Assembly: GCA_018296165.2 (NCBI GenBank) | Contig: JACKQL020000003.1 | Coordinates: 1,116,001 to 1,180,000 of the forward strand | DNA length: 64,000 bases | Source of the DNA: Termitomyces sp. T153 | Taxonomy: Eukaryota > Basidiomycota > Agaricomycetes > Agaricales > Lyophyllaceae | Direction of reading: 5' to 3' | In this document: positions 1 to 11,026 of the stretch, piece after piece | Position numbering within the stretch: the first letter of the stretch is position 1 | Layout of the letters: each line of letters starts with the position of its first letter | Position numbers and translations under genes: made by a program | Notes under the pieces: generated by a model | The model's database searches: none | What the model was told of the DNA's origin: nothing | Seen by the model: the letters and a program-made list of their open reading frames with translations, nothing else

Positions 1-4
1 TGAA

Positions 5-475
5 GGAGGGAATAATCTCATGGTATGGGGCTGTATGGGTTGGAATGAGGTAGGAAAGCTGGTAGAGGTGGTAGGGATCATGAATGCAGAGCAGTACTGT
101 GAAATTTTGGAGGATGGAGCAAAGGAGAGCTTTGAAAAATTGGAGATGGAGGAGGGTGCCTGCTACTTTTAATAAGACAATGACCCCAAACACAACTCCA
201 AGAGGGCTAACAAGTGGTTTGAAGACAACAACTTTGATGTCCTCTGGCAGTCAGCCCAATCCCCTGATCTTAACCCTATTAAACACCTCTGGGAGTACCT
301 CAAGGAGCAGCTTAAGCAGTATGAAACACCTCCTCATGGTGTGCATGAATTGTGGGAGAGGGTTGCAAAGGAGTGGAATGGAATACCAGCAGAAGTATGC
401 CAAAGACTGATAGAAAGCATGCCTAGAAGGATTCAAGCAGTTATCAAGGCAAATGGAGGACATACAAAGTACTAA
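5..475 (+). pseudogene. Tc1/mariner transposase, C-terminal fragment
   Basis: The frame from position 5 to the TAA at 473-475 encodes the C-terminal half of a DDE transposase of the Tc1/mariner superfamily. The visible signature is DNDPKHNS followed by a segment ending SPDLNPIKHLWEYLK, which carries the second and third catalytic acidic positions of the family. The N-terminal DNA-binding part lies outside the window or is lost. Two adjacent in-frame stops (TAATAA, 170-175) precede DND, where relatives have two glutamines, so CAACAA to TAATAA by C-to-T change is the simplest explanation. The copy is therefore dead. The identification is confident; whether a 5' part exists upstream cannot be seen. 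Confidence 0.85.
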
Positions 476-498
476 ATACCAAAATTAGAGATGCTCAA

Positions 499-691
499 AA
501 AACTGTCCCAATGAGTGAATATTTTAAAATGGCCATTACTCCATCAGTTTTGATTTAAATTACATAAGCTAAGATGCAATTTGTAGCTGTGATGCCATAG
601 TATCTTACATGATTGAACCAGAATTTTAGATACTTCCAACCTTTCATACCAATGTCATCTTTCAAAAAGTATAAAATATTGGGACAGTTTT
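499..691. repeat. 14-bp perfect inverted repeat pair just 3' of the Tc1 relic
   Basis: AAAACTGTCCCAAT at 499-512 recurs as its reverse complement at 678-691. The arms enclose about 165 bp of AT-rich sequence with no ORF. They lie 25 bp after the transposase stop, so they could be part of the terminal inverted repeat of that element or a small non-autonomous derivative. No target duplication was identified. Confidence 0.5.
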
Positions 692-1640
692 GTGAGCTGC
701 TGTAACTGACTTCTATTATGAGGAAACAGAAAACTGTCAAAGAGTGATTCTGTGAGTTTTCATCATTGACCTGTCTATATTTCTGTAACTCTCATTCATT
801 TATCTGTATTTCTTGATCTGGTTTTGAGAACAGAAAAGGAGTGACCTGGTCTGACTGTACACTTTCATGAATCTATTGCTGTTTTGCTATTTCATATTTT
901 TGTTACTCATGCCTTTTTATTCCATCACCAATGTGTCTTAGTTGATATGATTATTATCTTCTACACTTGTACAATTTCATTCCATTGCCACAAAAATGAC
1001 TGGTTAAGACAACATATCACAAAAAGGTAAGTAAAAAAACACAAATGCTCCTTGAAGGCACTGCAAACAAAGTTCTCATGCTTCATTTGCAGTGCCTGAC
1101 CTTATGCTCCAAGTCACAGACAGACTGCTTATTGGACTTTATGTTTCCCTTTTATCTTGCTGTTCAAGAGTGCAGTATCAAGATTGCTCAAATTTCTTTT
1201 TGTGGCTGAAAAGATTTTGCAAATTGAATGTCCTCATACAAAATGGGCAGCTGGTCAAATGAGTGTCACTTGAAGCCATTGAATACAGTGTTGATCAGTC
1301 AAAAGACAGAACAAGCAGCAAGCAACAATGTTTACAGATTTGTACAGGCATGCACAACTGCAATGAGAGATAGTAAAAAGTGATATGAGTTGATTTGAAG
1401 AAGTGGAAAGAGGCAAAAAAATCTGAGATTTGAAACAGAAAATAAAATCAAAGTACTCTTGTTGGGCATGTCAGTACAATGACATTATAATGAAGTGGGT
1501 ACTTGAGATTCATGAGGAACTAGAATACCAAATACAGACCCCTCAGATTGTAAAAAGAGCCTCTTGTGTCTTTTTCAGTTGATATTCTAGTAAGAAAATT
1601 TCCATCATTCATGAGTCAAACTCCAAGCAGCTAACATGTG
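692..1640. other. AT-rich, CpG-free sequence without recognisable genes
   Basis: I see no coding potential or known element here. The sequence has the same near-absence of CpG as the rest of the left island, so it is probably decayed transposon or pseudogene sequence. Confidence 0.4.
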
Positions 1641-1649
1641 AAGGTGCTC

Positions 1650-3410
1650 TCATCTGATCATGCACTTAGTACTTCCATACTGCTCCTCAAACACTCCACA
1701 AGTTCATTCTCATTACCCTTAACACTCTCAGGCTCCATATTTCCTGACAACTGCATGTGAGAAATTTCTTGAATAAAGACATGACAAGCTGCTGCCAAAA
1801 GTGTCTAGATGAACATGAATACCATACAAATACATACCAGAAAATAAATGACTTACACTCATAATTGGATTGATGTGTCCCACCTCAAGAATGCTGAAGC
1901 CACCAAAAGCAGCAGTTCATCAAGCTGCCTCTACACAGTATCAGTTCAATGAAGGATTGGCAGAGGAGAAGCTGATGTGGAGTTTGATTGTTGCTGTGTT
2001 GGTGAGAGCATGGATGAGAATAAGAGTTTGAGCAGCTGAGTGCTTGATATACAGGTGAGTATATGGTGGGAAAATAGAACAGAACATTTCAGTGAGTCCA
2101 TGAGTTGAAAGAAACTCTATGGTATAAGATTGCAATTACTGCAGTTGCATATCTGACATCAGATGAAATATCAGATAGTGTTGGTTGGATCAAGGAGGAA
2201 TTTCATACTTGAGAGCCATTGGCCTGCAAGCTGAGCAGACCTATATAATAAGATTGCAGCTTTGACATTCAGCACCATTCAAGAGGTCCCAGAGTGTCTT
2301 TCCACTATGCCAAGCAGAAAGTTGTGTATGGTGTTGTTTTCACAAATTTCAGGACTCATACCCTGAGAGGAATATCTATAGCATCCATGTAATATTCAAT
2401 AGCTTATATACCTCTGAAATTAAGATGTCTAGAGGCCAAGGAGCATCCACTTGTGTACCAGGCACTTCCAATGCTCCACAGACACTTGTAGGTAGTTCCA
2501 GAGTGACAGTTATATACTTGTGAAGTACTAGCACAGCCCAGAGCCTGTTGATCTGCTCAACTTCTTTAATAGTATTGTGGGGCAAGGGAACTGAGACAGG
2601 TGTGTCAAAGGACAATCCTAGTATCAAGGGTATGAAGTGAATAGATCTCATCTTATGCAGACTGGCCCTGAGAATGAGTGATACTGCAGTTGGCATGTGG
2701 CACCTGGCCTCAACAAAGCAGCCTACACAGAGCAAGTAGTATAATAAAAGTATTTCAACCTGGAGAGTGTGAAGAATGACATCTAGATGACTTCCAAAGA
2801 TGTCAGTAATGGAGTAGTGTAAGGCATGCAAGATGAAGGATGGCTCTTGTTGGAGCAGTACCTTGGATTGTGATAGGTGCATGCCTCACAGATACACAGC
2901 ACTGAGTATGGCAGGTGTTGGTTGAGATGCAAAGAAGAAGAAGAGTCACTTCGCTAAATCTATTAGGATTGAGAAAAAAGCCAAATTGTTAGCAATGAGG
3001 CAAGAATTTATTGAGACTGTAGTGATCATGTTGAGGTTGGTCTAAAGCAAATGAGGGGAAAGACAAAACTTACAGACTCTGTGTTATAATGAATTCAGGT
3101 TTCTTGAAAAGCCATTGGGACAAAGGTATATGAAAGGACCATGTTTGTTCACTTACCTCTGCTCCCAAAAATGGAGAGCTAGTGTCTTATGCACAAAAGA
3201 CTACTAATTCTGGGATTTTGGAACTGTAGAAGAAAAGGGAGATGATGGTTTGCATAGCACCTCTGGTATTGATACTGAAGGCTGGAGAGCAGAGGGTGTC
3301 AACTCTTCCAACATCTGGAGGTGTGCTTTCAACTGACTAAGAACCCACCATACTCCCCTCACCCTCACCCTTGCTTTCACACATCCCTTCCTTGCCATTG
3401 TCATCACCCT
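1650..3410 (-). pseudogene. Decayed Zn2Cys6-type transcription factor (Fungal_trans domain)
   Basis: Minus-strand blocks resemble the fungal-specific transcription factor domain typical of basidiomycete zinc-cluster regulators. The block at 2376-2882 keeps the pattern around EARCHMPTAVSLILRASLHK, then EEVEQINRLWAVL-like and VDAPWPLD motifs. In relatives these read 'sAAVSLvLsaGLHki', 'GERInaFWtVl' and 'DTPWPLD'. A downstream block at 1941-2135 carries LIHALTNTATIKLH, matching 'vHtLthAATIqLH'. A block at 3204-3407 may hold the coiled linker that follows the zinc cluster. No zinc cluster with six cysteines is visible and the blocks are separated by stops, so this is a pseudogene. CpG is almost absent, so C-to-T decay probably made the stops. 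The family call rests on remembered motif patterns. Confidence 0.55.
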
Positions 3411-4647
3411 CCATGCTATTATCTTTAGGGATTCAGTAATTATGGAGCCTGGGTTTGTGGTGAGCTACAGAACCAGATCAGATATAAAAGAGAACAGAAA
3501 AGTCTGTTTTGATATTTATTCCAATGCCAGACTCAGCACAGTAGGAACAAAAGGAACAAAGCCCAAGTATTTTCTCCAAACTGTGACTATGTTGGGTACC
3601 TAGCTTCACTGTGGTAAAAAAACAACTACAAGTAAATGTCATCACCTTATCTGTCTTTATTTTCCCATTTATAACCCCTTTTTGCAAGTCCATCACCTAG
3701 TTTTACTTAACACATTCCCCAGTATAGCACATGCTAGCAGATGCCAGTCAAATTGACCAATTTCACATTTTTCATACTCTTGGCAACATGATACCAAAAA
3801 GCCATCAAATTATCCATATGGAGCATGAATGTATTTGGATGTTCTCCTTCTGATTTGATTTTCTCAGTCTGTATATGGACTGATTCTAATACAGATCTGC
3901 CAATGCATGAGACTGACCACTAAAAGCTCTCCCACAGTATTCAGATTTGTACAAGTATTATCAACATATAATTTGCATCATGTGTTTAGCTTGGGAAGCC
4001 CAGCATAGCATAAACTGTGAGTACTGTACAAGCAGATAACCATGATGTGTCAGGTATATAAATCAGTCTCCTCTCTTTCAATTTTGATCTTGACATCTTT
4101 TCAAGAAAATGCCACCTATCACCCTCACCATGGCTCAAGCACTTTGCCACTTGTGAGAAAAAAACACTGTTGCATGCATAGTCCATCACCAATCTCCAGA
4201 CATTATCAGTAACCAACTGTATCCAGGTACTGTTATTATTGCTCCATACTTTGGCCCTTGTAGAGCTCTACCTCAAGTTTGTGTAGTTAAAGACTGCACT
4301 GTGGCATGTGATGAGTTGTCTGACAGCTCTCATGACCCTCACTGTGAAGTGTGTTACAGTGCAATATGATCCCTCCCATCAGCTCAGCACATCATTTCTT
4401 CCAAATCTCCAACATCTAACAGCCCCACCATTCTTCTTGTCAGTCATTGCTAATATATCAATTTGATGGATGGCATTCAATTTGACACCATGAAATCATT
4501 CACCCACCTGACTTTGCAATCCAATGAAGTTTTTGGATACTTCATGTGATCCTCTTTGAGCCTCATATCTCTCTTGATTCCACTCAAGTTTCCTGATCTC
4601 CAGAGTTTGACTATTATGATAGGACACCTAAACTTAAGCCATTCATA
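3411..4647. other. CpG-depleted sequence with no supported gene
   Basis: Only short, non-conserved ORFs are present on both strands. The composition matches the surrounding transposon island. I cannot assign any element here. Confidence 0.35.
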
Positions 4648-4963
4648 TGAGACTGTCATTATCAATGATGATGTTTGTCATTGTTTCTAATCTGTGAGTG
4701 GTTACAGCCTTTACATCATAGCAAAGTCATCAAATAAACTATTGTGCTGCAGTTCATCAACAAATGTGACAACAAAGTGGCCCCCTGCTCCATCTACCTA
4801 AGCCATTTATATAACACTGTCATTATCAATGATATTTGTCATTGTTTCCAATGTGTGAGTGGTTACAGCCTTTACACCATAGCAAAGTCATAAAATAGAC
4901 TATTATGCTGCAGTTCATCAACAAAAGTAATGACAAAGTGGCTCCTGCTCCATCTGTAAAGTC
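4648..4963 (-). repeat. Tandem duplication of about 150 bp, probably Copia integrase-derived
   Basis: Two copies of about 150 bp (near 4648-4801 and 4812-4963) share long stretches such as GTGAGTGGTTACAGCC and CTGCAGTTCATCAACAAA. Read on the minus strand with frame changes, they give FVTFVDELQH-like text, which resembles the core of a Ty1/Copia integrase. They lie on the 3' side of the Copia element on the same strand, so a shuffled Copia fragment is the best explanation, at modest confidence. Confidence 0.4.
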
Positions 4964-5283
4964 ACTCAAGCTGAACCATGCTAGAAGATTCACTTCTTGG
5001 TATTTATGACAGCATATTAGACACACAGTGACTCAGTTCATGTGGTAACAACTGTATTGCAAGGTATATACCTATTGAACACACAGCAACTAGTATAGTC
5101 TGTTAGTACTAGTATGTCAAATGATATAAATATACTACCCACCTCAGTTCATGTGGTAACAACTGAGGTGGTCCAATATCTGCTTCAATCCTTATATTTC
5201 CATACTGTACAGTCCATCACTTTACTTCTGCAGCAGCAGTGCTAGGTCACATGTGCTTGCACCTCCACAAGCCATCCTCAACA

Positions 5284-5767
5284 CTCCTCCTGACTTGTGG
5301 TACACATTATTGATCAACAAGGCACATGGCAATACAGAACTTGTGGTGTTGTAGCCTCACTAACAGTTTTGTAAAGACATCCACAAGATTTTCTGTGCTC
5401 AGCACATACATAATGAAAATCCTCCCATTCTCTATGGTGTGGCATGTGAAATGGTGCCTCACATTGATGTGTTTCACTCTGTTGTGATTTCTCTTATGTT
5501 TAGCAATAGCTATTAACCTGTTGTTGTTGCTCTTGAGCCCAGCCAGGTATGGGACTTCCATTTCTATTTCAGCTAACACTGAAAAGATCCACTAAATTTG
5601 TTCTCCCACTTTTACTAGTGCAATGTACTCAGCCCCAGTAGTTGATGTTGATACCATATCCTGGAACTTTGAGTTCCAGCTCATTGCTCCTCTTGCTTGC
5701 AAGTATACCCCTCCTGACTCTGACTTCCTTGTATTTATATCTGCTGCATAGTCCAAATCATAGTATC
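5284..5767 (-). mobile_element. Copia retrotransposon 3' part: RNase H C-terminus and polypurine tract
   Basis: The minus strand encodes a Ty1/Copia RNase H end. GYYDLDYAADINTRKSESGG is followed by SWNSKFQD, AEYIALVKV and then HNRVKHINVRHHF and NLVDVFTK, all standard landmarks of the Copia polyprotein terminus. The reading has frame breaks, so it is inactive. A purine-rich stretch just outside (reverse strand AGGAGGAG) abuts a TGTTGAGG start near 5283, which looks like the 3' LTR start; its other end was not located. The RNase H is cut at 5767/5768 by the full Gypsy element, and the upstream Copia part resumes at 11381. Confidence 0.85.
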
Positions 5768-5772
5768 CTTGT

Positions 5773-6113
5773 TGTAAGGGCAACCTCAGCAGAGGAGAAT
5801 CCAAAGTATATTAGTGGAGTAGACAACAATATAATTAGTAACTAATCACTTAGCAGAGGGGAATCCAAAGAGAACAAGTCTAAGGATCCCTGCTGCTCAG
5901 TGCAGTGCATTAGTGGGCAGCAGAGGTGTGGGAACTACTGTACAGAAGACCAGAGCTACTCTTGACCCTAGGACAATGGTTGCTGAAGTAATATGGAGAA
6001 CTTCATGGTTCTCTAGAGATCTCTGGGGTTCTAGAATGAGTTCTGGAGATGTCAAATAAGCTGTGGAGGTGCTGGAACAAGTTGTGGAGGTTGGAAATGG
6101 AAGTCCCCTGACA
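5773..6113 (-). repeat. Gypsy 3' LTR
   Basis: This is a 341-bp LTR. On the plus strand it begins TGTAAGGGCAACC and ends CCCCTGACA. It matches the copy at 11027-11375 and related LTRs at 55110, 57705 and 59921. Confidence 0.9.
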
Positions 6114-6149
6114 TCACCCCCCCTCTAGCATGTGGCATCTCAATGTGCA

Positions 6150-6420
6150 GAGTAAAAGAAGTCCCTGATCACTTAGTCTGCTGGCAAGATAGATTAGATC
6201 CCTTGGATAAAGCACAGAGCATCTGGGTGCCTCTTGTGGAACTCCATGATGAGTCTAGGGGCATGTATGTTCTCCCATAGTTCCCAGGAGATATCCTTGA
6301 TCCTGTAGCCCTTCCACTTCACCTTGTATTGTAGTCATCTCCAGAACAAACAGCTATCCAGTATTTCCTCCACCTTGTATTCCTTGTTGTTGTTAACCAC
6401 CACCAGAGGTGGCAGGGGTG
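6150..6420 (-). pseudogene. Gypsy chromodomain (integrase C-terminus)
   Basis: Minus-strand translation gives YKVEEILDS, then LQYKVKWKGY, then DISWE. This is the chromodomain core that defines chromoviruses. In this branch the domain binds histone marks and guides integration. The intact-looking version of the same domain at 55747-55960 confirms the reading. Stops within the arm make this copy non-functional. Confidence 0.8.
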
Positions 6421-6429
6421 GCAGGCATC

Positions 6430-7600
6430 ACCCCAGAATAGGATCTTTTGGAGCCAGAATCAGTTTGACCATATTGAACACTGGATGGAGCTGGCACATC
6501 CCTGTGGGGAGCTGGAGTTAATAGGCTAGGGGCCCTACCTATTGTTCTACCACAAACAGTCCCAGCTGATAGTGCAATAGTTTTTTTGAGGGCTGAGTAG
6601 TTGTGATGTTGGAGGCATCTAGATAGACTCAATCCCCAGGCTGGTATTTGTGCCCTGGAGTCCTCCCACAGTTGCAGTATCTTGCCATGTTATTCTTTGC
6701 CTTTACTAGCACTGCTCAGGCCTTCTCCTATGACCTCCTCATCCAGTCCACAAACTTGTTTACTGCTTCATTCTCTGAGAGTCAGGCCCAGGGTTTGAAG
6801 CCCATGTATGGGTGCCATTCCATGTCAAGGAAGAGTGAGGAGAACTGGGTGGATGCATGAATGTGGTTGTTGTACTGGAACTCAGCATCAGGAAGGAGTT
6901 TGTCCCAGTCATCCTGGCATTTGTTGCAGAAAAGGCAGAGATACTGCTCCAACTCCTGGTTCACATGCTTGGTCTAGCCATTGGACTGCAGGTGGTAGGC
7001 AGTGGAGGTGTGAAGCTTTACTCTAAGCAACCAGTAGAGCTCCCTGGTAAACTCTGCTATAAATCGCAATACCCAGTCAGAGATATAAGCATTGGAGAGG
7101 CCATGCAGTTTCCAGACATTCCTCTGGTATAGGTTCACAGCACTCATAGCAGAGCAGGTGGTGTGAGTCAGAATGAGGTATGCTTGCATGCCAAACAGGT
7201 CCACCACCACCATGATTGCATCATAACCATGAGTGTCAGGGAGTTCCACAATGAAGCCCATAGATGCTACACTCCATCATTCTGCAGGCACAAGTAATGG
7301 ATGCAGCTGTCTGGAGGGGAGGTGATGTTGGAGCTTGGTCCAGAGGCAGAGATTGCATGTACTAGTGTAGGATCCAATATACCAGGACATCTGGGGCCAC
7401 CAGTAATTCCACAATACCAGCTCCAGCATTTTCCAATGTTCAGGGTGCCTTGCAATGCAGGAGTCATGGTGTTGCTCCACAATCCTCTGATGGAGCTCCA
7501 GAACATTGGGCATGTAGATGCAATTCCTAAAAGTCAGGATCCCATCCTAGAGGGCCCATTCATCTGCATAGACTGACTTAGCACCAGTAGCATGCTCTGA
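6430..7600 (-). pseudogene. Gypsy integrase core
   Basis: Minus-strand fragments give the integrase zinc-binding region (VEQHHDS, KMLELVLWNYWWPQM), then the catalytic core with VELPDTHGYDAIMVVVD and YLILTH, then EFTRELYWLLRVKLHTSTAYH and the downstream ELEQYLCLFCN block. The order matches a Ty3/Gypsy integrase. The reading changes frame several times, so the copy is dead. Confidence 0.85.
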
Positions 7601-7717
7601 CTTCAGCACTCAAGCTGCCTGTGCAACAAGTTCTTCCTGCTGACTGTCCTGATTACCCTGCCAGATGTTCTGGAGAATGTCCAACTCTGCCTCATCAATG
7701 ACTAGACCCTCCATAGC

Positions 7718-8128
7718 TCAGATTGCAAACAGTTCAGGGCAGAGGAGCACAATGTTGCTGTTATCCTCCCCTCCTGTGCCATGGTCTGCTCCTTGGAATA
7801 GAGCATTTGGTTTTCTCATGCTCTGGCCAGGCCTGTAGTACAGCAAGAAGTCAAAGTTGGCAAGGTAGAGGGACCACCAGGCCTGTTGGTGGTTGAGCTT
7901 CTTGGCTGTCCAGAAGTATTTGAGGTTCTTGTGATCTGTCCAGATCTTGAACTTGTGCCATGCATCTTCCAGGAAGTGCTGCCACTCCTTGAATGACTGG
8001 ATAATGGCCAGCATCTCCTTGTCATGGATCTCATATTTCTGCTCCACCACATTTAGGCTTTTGGAGTAGAAGACCACCAAATGCCACCTCCCATCCTCTA
8101 GGGATTTCTGCAAAAGAACAGCTCCCAT
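7718..8128 (-). pseudogene. Gypsy RNase H domain
   Basis: This open stretch of 136 codons begins MGAVLLQ and contains VVFYSKSLNVVEQKYEIHDK, EMLAIIQSFKEWQHFLEDA and the DHKNLKYF motif, all standard for Ty3/Gypsy RNase H. It follows the reverse transcriptase directly. It is the best-preserved open frame of this element. Confidence 0.85.
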
Positions 8129-8960
8129 GGCAAAGTTAGAGCTGTTGGCTTCTACTCAGAAGGAGGAGTTGTCATCAGAGAAAAGGAGAACAGGCCCAGA
8201 GGTGATGGTGCACTTGAGGGCATTGCAGGCCACATGCTCTAGAGGTCCCCAACTCCATGCAACATCCTTCCTAGTGAGGTCAAATAGCAGGTGGGCATGG
8301 TGTGAGAAGTCCTGAATGAATCTCTAGTAGAAGTTTGCAAAGTCAAGGAATGCCTATACCTTCTTCTTGTTCTTGGGCTCTGGCCACTCCACTACACTTG
8401 CCATCTTCACCAGATCCATCTCCACAGCTCCATGCAAGATGATCAGACCAAGATACTTGATTCAGATCTGCTCAAACTCACACTTTTCTAGTTTGAGGTA
8501 GAGTTGGTGCTGGCAGAGGTGCTCCACAAGGCAAGTGATCCAACAGTGTTCTTCCAGCATCTTGGTATAGATGGGAATGTTGTTGAGGTACACAGCTGGA
8601 GGGCATGGAGTCTGGCAACAGTTTGATGGTGTGGTCTCACTTCTTGCACTTCAGAAGCATGTCAAACAAGGCTTTGGAAAACATGTCTTCAAATGCATAG
8701 AGGTAGAGGGGCACAACATCTCAGAACTCCTGGGGCACAGCATTGGTAGAAAATGCTTGAGCCAGCCTCTGGAATGTGGTCTGGCTAGCCTAGATCTCTG
8801 TGATGGAAGGCGGCAGGTATATGGTAGTAGTATAGATCTAGTCCCCCACTTCTACTGCCTTATCTGGGAACTCTGGCTTGCATACACCACCAAACTCCTC
8901 TCCACATTCTTTGTCCTTGTAGAGGGCCTCTCTATAAGGGAACACCAGAGGTGGGAGATC
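8129..8960 (-). pseudogene. Gypsy reverse transcriptase, degenerate
   Basis: Minus-strand fragments include CLVEHLCQHQLYLKLEKCEF, then YLGLIILHGAVEMDLVK, KKV-AFLDFANFY-RFI and FDLTRKD. These are the palm/thumb landmarks after the catalytic aspartates in Ty3/Gypsy reverse transcriptases. In-frame stops occur, for example inside the FANFYRRFI-type motif. I did not find an intact catalytic YVDD-type motif. Confidence 0.75.
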
Positions 8961-9035
8961 CAGGAGGTTCAGATCTGCAAAAAGGAGAGGGCCAGCACAA
9001 CATGCACAGATGGCTGCATGTTCCTGGACTCAAGT

Positions 9036-9470
9036 CTAGCATTCTTTCCTGTTCTTAGCAGCATAGGTGGGGCACTTCTGAGGGCACCTGCTCATAATTA
9101 CTTCTCCCTTGGTCCAATCCACCTCGGGGTTGTGCTTGTGAAGCCACATAAAACCAAGGATTATGTTCTGCCTATCCAAGCTAATGATGGCAAATACAGT
9201 GTGCTCTGCATAATTCCAATAGCAGAGGACCAGTTCAACCATGGATCTAATGGCACTGGCTTTGTTAAGCATTCTGTTGATGTTGTAGACTAGAATTGGC
9301 TTGGGGAGGGGCTGTGTAGTCAGGCCATGGCATTTGACAAACTCCAAGTCTAAGAACAGTTCTGTCACTCTGCTATCCAGCAGGGCCATGACTCTATAGG
9401 CTTGCTGGGTGTCCATTATCTCAATCTCTACATCAAGGCACAGGAAGTTGGCAGACAGGCTGGAAGCCAT
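9036..9470 (-). pseudogene. Gypsy retropepsin-like protease
   Basis: This open frame contains ALLDSRVTELFLDLEFVKCHG. It aligns by eye with the catalytic ALLDSGAT motif of Ty3/Gypsy proteases followed by their conserved FLD/FVKCHGL segment. The catalytic aspartate and serine are kept, but the normally invariant glycine is arginine and the alanine is valine, so the enzyme should be inactive. It sits between gag and reverse transcriptase, as expected. Confidence 0.75.
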
Positions 9471-9499
9471 TATGTACTGTCAGGGCATTTGGCATGCTC

Positions 9500-10860
9500 A
9501 GGTGGGGCCACATTAGCAGACCCTTGGAGGTGTTAGGGAGCTTGGCAGGGGCTCTGGAGTTAGTATTTGTATGTCTGGAGGGGAGCATTAAGGTTCTTCT
9601 GTCTTAAGATGAAGGGCACCAGGAAGCACAATTTCATTTTCTATTGACAGACATGAGAACTTGTTAGCACCTAGTGACAGATGCATACACCTCATCTGTC
9701 ACTCCACTAAAAATTCTCTGCCAACTCCAGGGGTGACACACACTCACTAGTCTCCTCCAGTATCAACTCTAGCATGGGTGCATCTGGCAGTGGAGCTCCA
9801 GTGGCATCCTTTGTAGCTAGCAGCTGCAGGAGGAATTTCTTTTATTTTGCCATGGAGAGATAATGCACCTCCAGGCTTAGGGGACAATGCTATGCAAAGT
9901 GCCCAGGCTTCTGACATTTCTGGCACAACAGCAGCATAGTGCAGAGCTGCTTGGCCATGTCCACATCCATGGGGATGCCTGGTAGCAAGGAGCACAGCAC
10001 AGAAGTAGCCAGATCAAGGGTGGGCATTGGGCAAGCAGGTATGGGATAGCAGAGATTGGTGATAGAAGCAGGGCACATCACAGAATGTGGGCAACAGAGC
10101 TTCCTCCAAATCTCTATGAGTTGCTACTGGTCCCTTGCCAACTCATACTATAATGCAATCTTTTCATCATCTGGGCAACCCTCTGCAAGATTGTCAATGT
10201 GTTTCACCAGCATAGGGTGCAGGCCATCCTAGAAGGTGAGGCATAGTTGAAGGCCATCAGAGTAGGTGGCTTGCTTGACCAGAGCTCAGAACAAGTCAAT
10301 GTACTTGTCCAGCATACGTTTCCCTTGCCCATACTGCTCCCAGTCACATAGTGTCAATGCCATGGTCTTGGCAGGGTCCAGTGAAAAAAACTCCATGCAG
10401 AAGTCCTTCTTGAAGGTGGCCCAGTCTGAAAAACTCCCAACAACTCTGGAGTAATGGAAGACTTATAATGTGTAGGTGGAGGCACATCCCATCTTCATGT
10501 ACAACAGTACCCAGGCTATTTTCAATGCATTGGAGTCAAAGGCATCCCTACTGAGGTGGATGTAGGTGAGGCAGGATTGAAGGAATTGTTCCCTGCTGGA
10601 GCAGGCACCATTGTATGCATCTGATAGTGTGGAGAGCAGGATCTGTGGCTGTAGGGTCACTGGAGCTGCAGAGACAGGTGCAAACATGGTCAGGGCTGGT
10701 TCCACAGCCACAGGAGGGATGGAGATAGGAGTTAGGTGCTTGAGCAATGCCTGGAGTGATTGGGAGATAAGATCTGGTGTTTGACAGAGGGTAGAGAGTT
10801 TGGTAGTATGGTGGGTGAGAGATAATTGTGTTAGTTGCACCTGGGTTTCTAGGTGTAGTA
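9500..10860 (-). pseudogene. Gypsy gag with zinc knuckle
   Basis: Minus-strand blocks resemble the capsid region of this family (compare 60478-61640 on the plus strand). A zinc knuckle reading CQKCQKPGHFA then H-C appears near 9888-9930, the usual CX2CX4HX4C nucleic-acid-binding motif. Frames are broken repeatedly. Confidence 0.75.
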
Positions 10861-11013
10861 GGCAAGTCCAGGCTTTTTCCTATGGGTCTGGGGCCTCTAA
10901 GAATGTGTCTGGATTGGCAAGCTGAGACATAGAACTCTGCAGTGAGTGAGGAGTAACAGATAACAGCTTGGAGATTCCTTGTGGCTATGAGAGGCTTCCA
11001 GACCAGTTTTAGG

Positions 11014-11026
11014 AGACTTGTTCTGC
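11014..11026 (-). promoter_or_regulatory. Predicted primer-binding site of the self-priming (Tf1-like) type
   Basis: Just inside the 5' LTR end (after a 2-nt GC spacer) the sense strand reads AGAACAAGTCT. The same LTR contains AGACTTGTTCT (sense, 11153-11163), its exact 11-nt reverse complement. In Tf1/sushi-type chromoviruses the transcript 5' end folds onto the primer site in this way instead of using a tRNA. By analogy, transcription should start at or near 11163. Tf1 biology is established; its use here is inference. Confidence 0.55.

Noticed and set aside
2376..2882. Intact 168-aa minus-strand gene
   Set aside because: Its motifs are the middle of a much longer transcription factor domain. 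Flanking parts are broken and CpG-depleted, so it is a pseudogene block.
8571..9293. 240-codon plus-strand ORF
   Set aside because: It lies antisense to the Gypsy protease and reverse transcriptase and has no features of its own.
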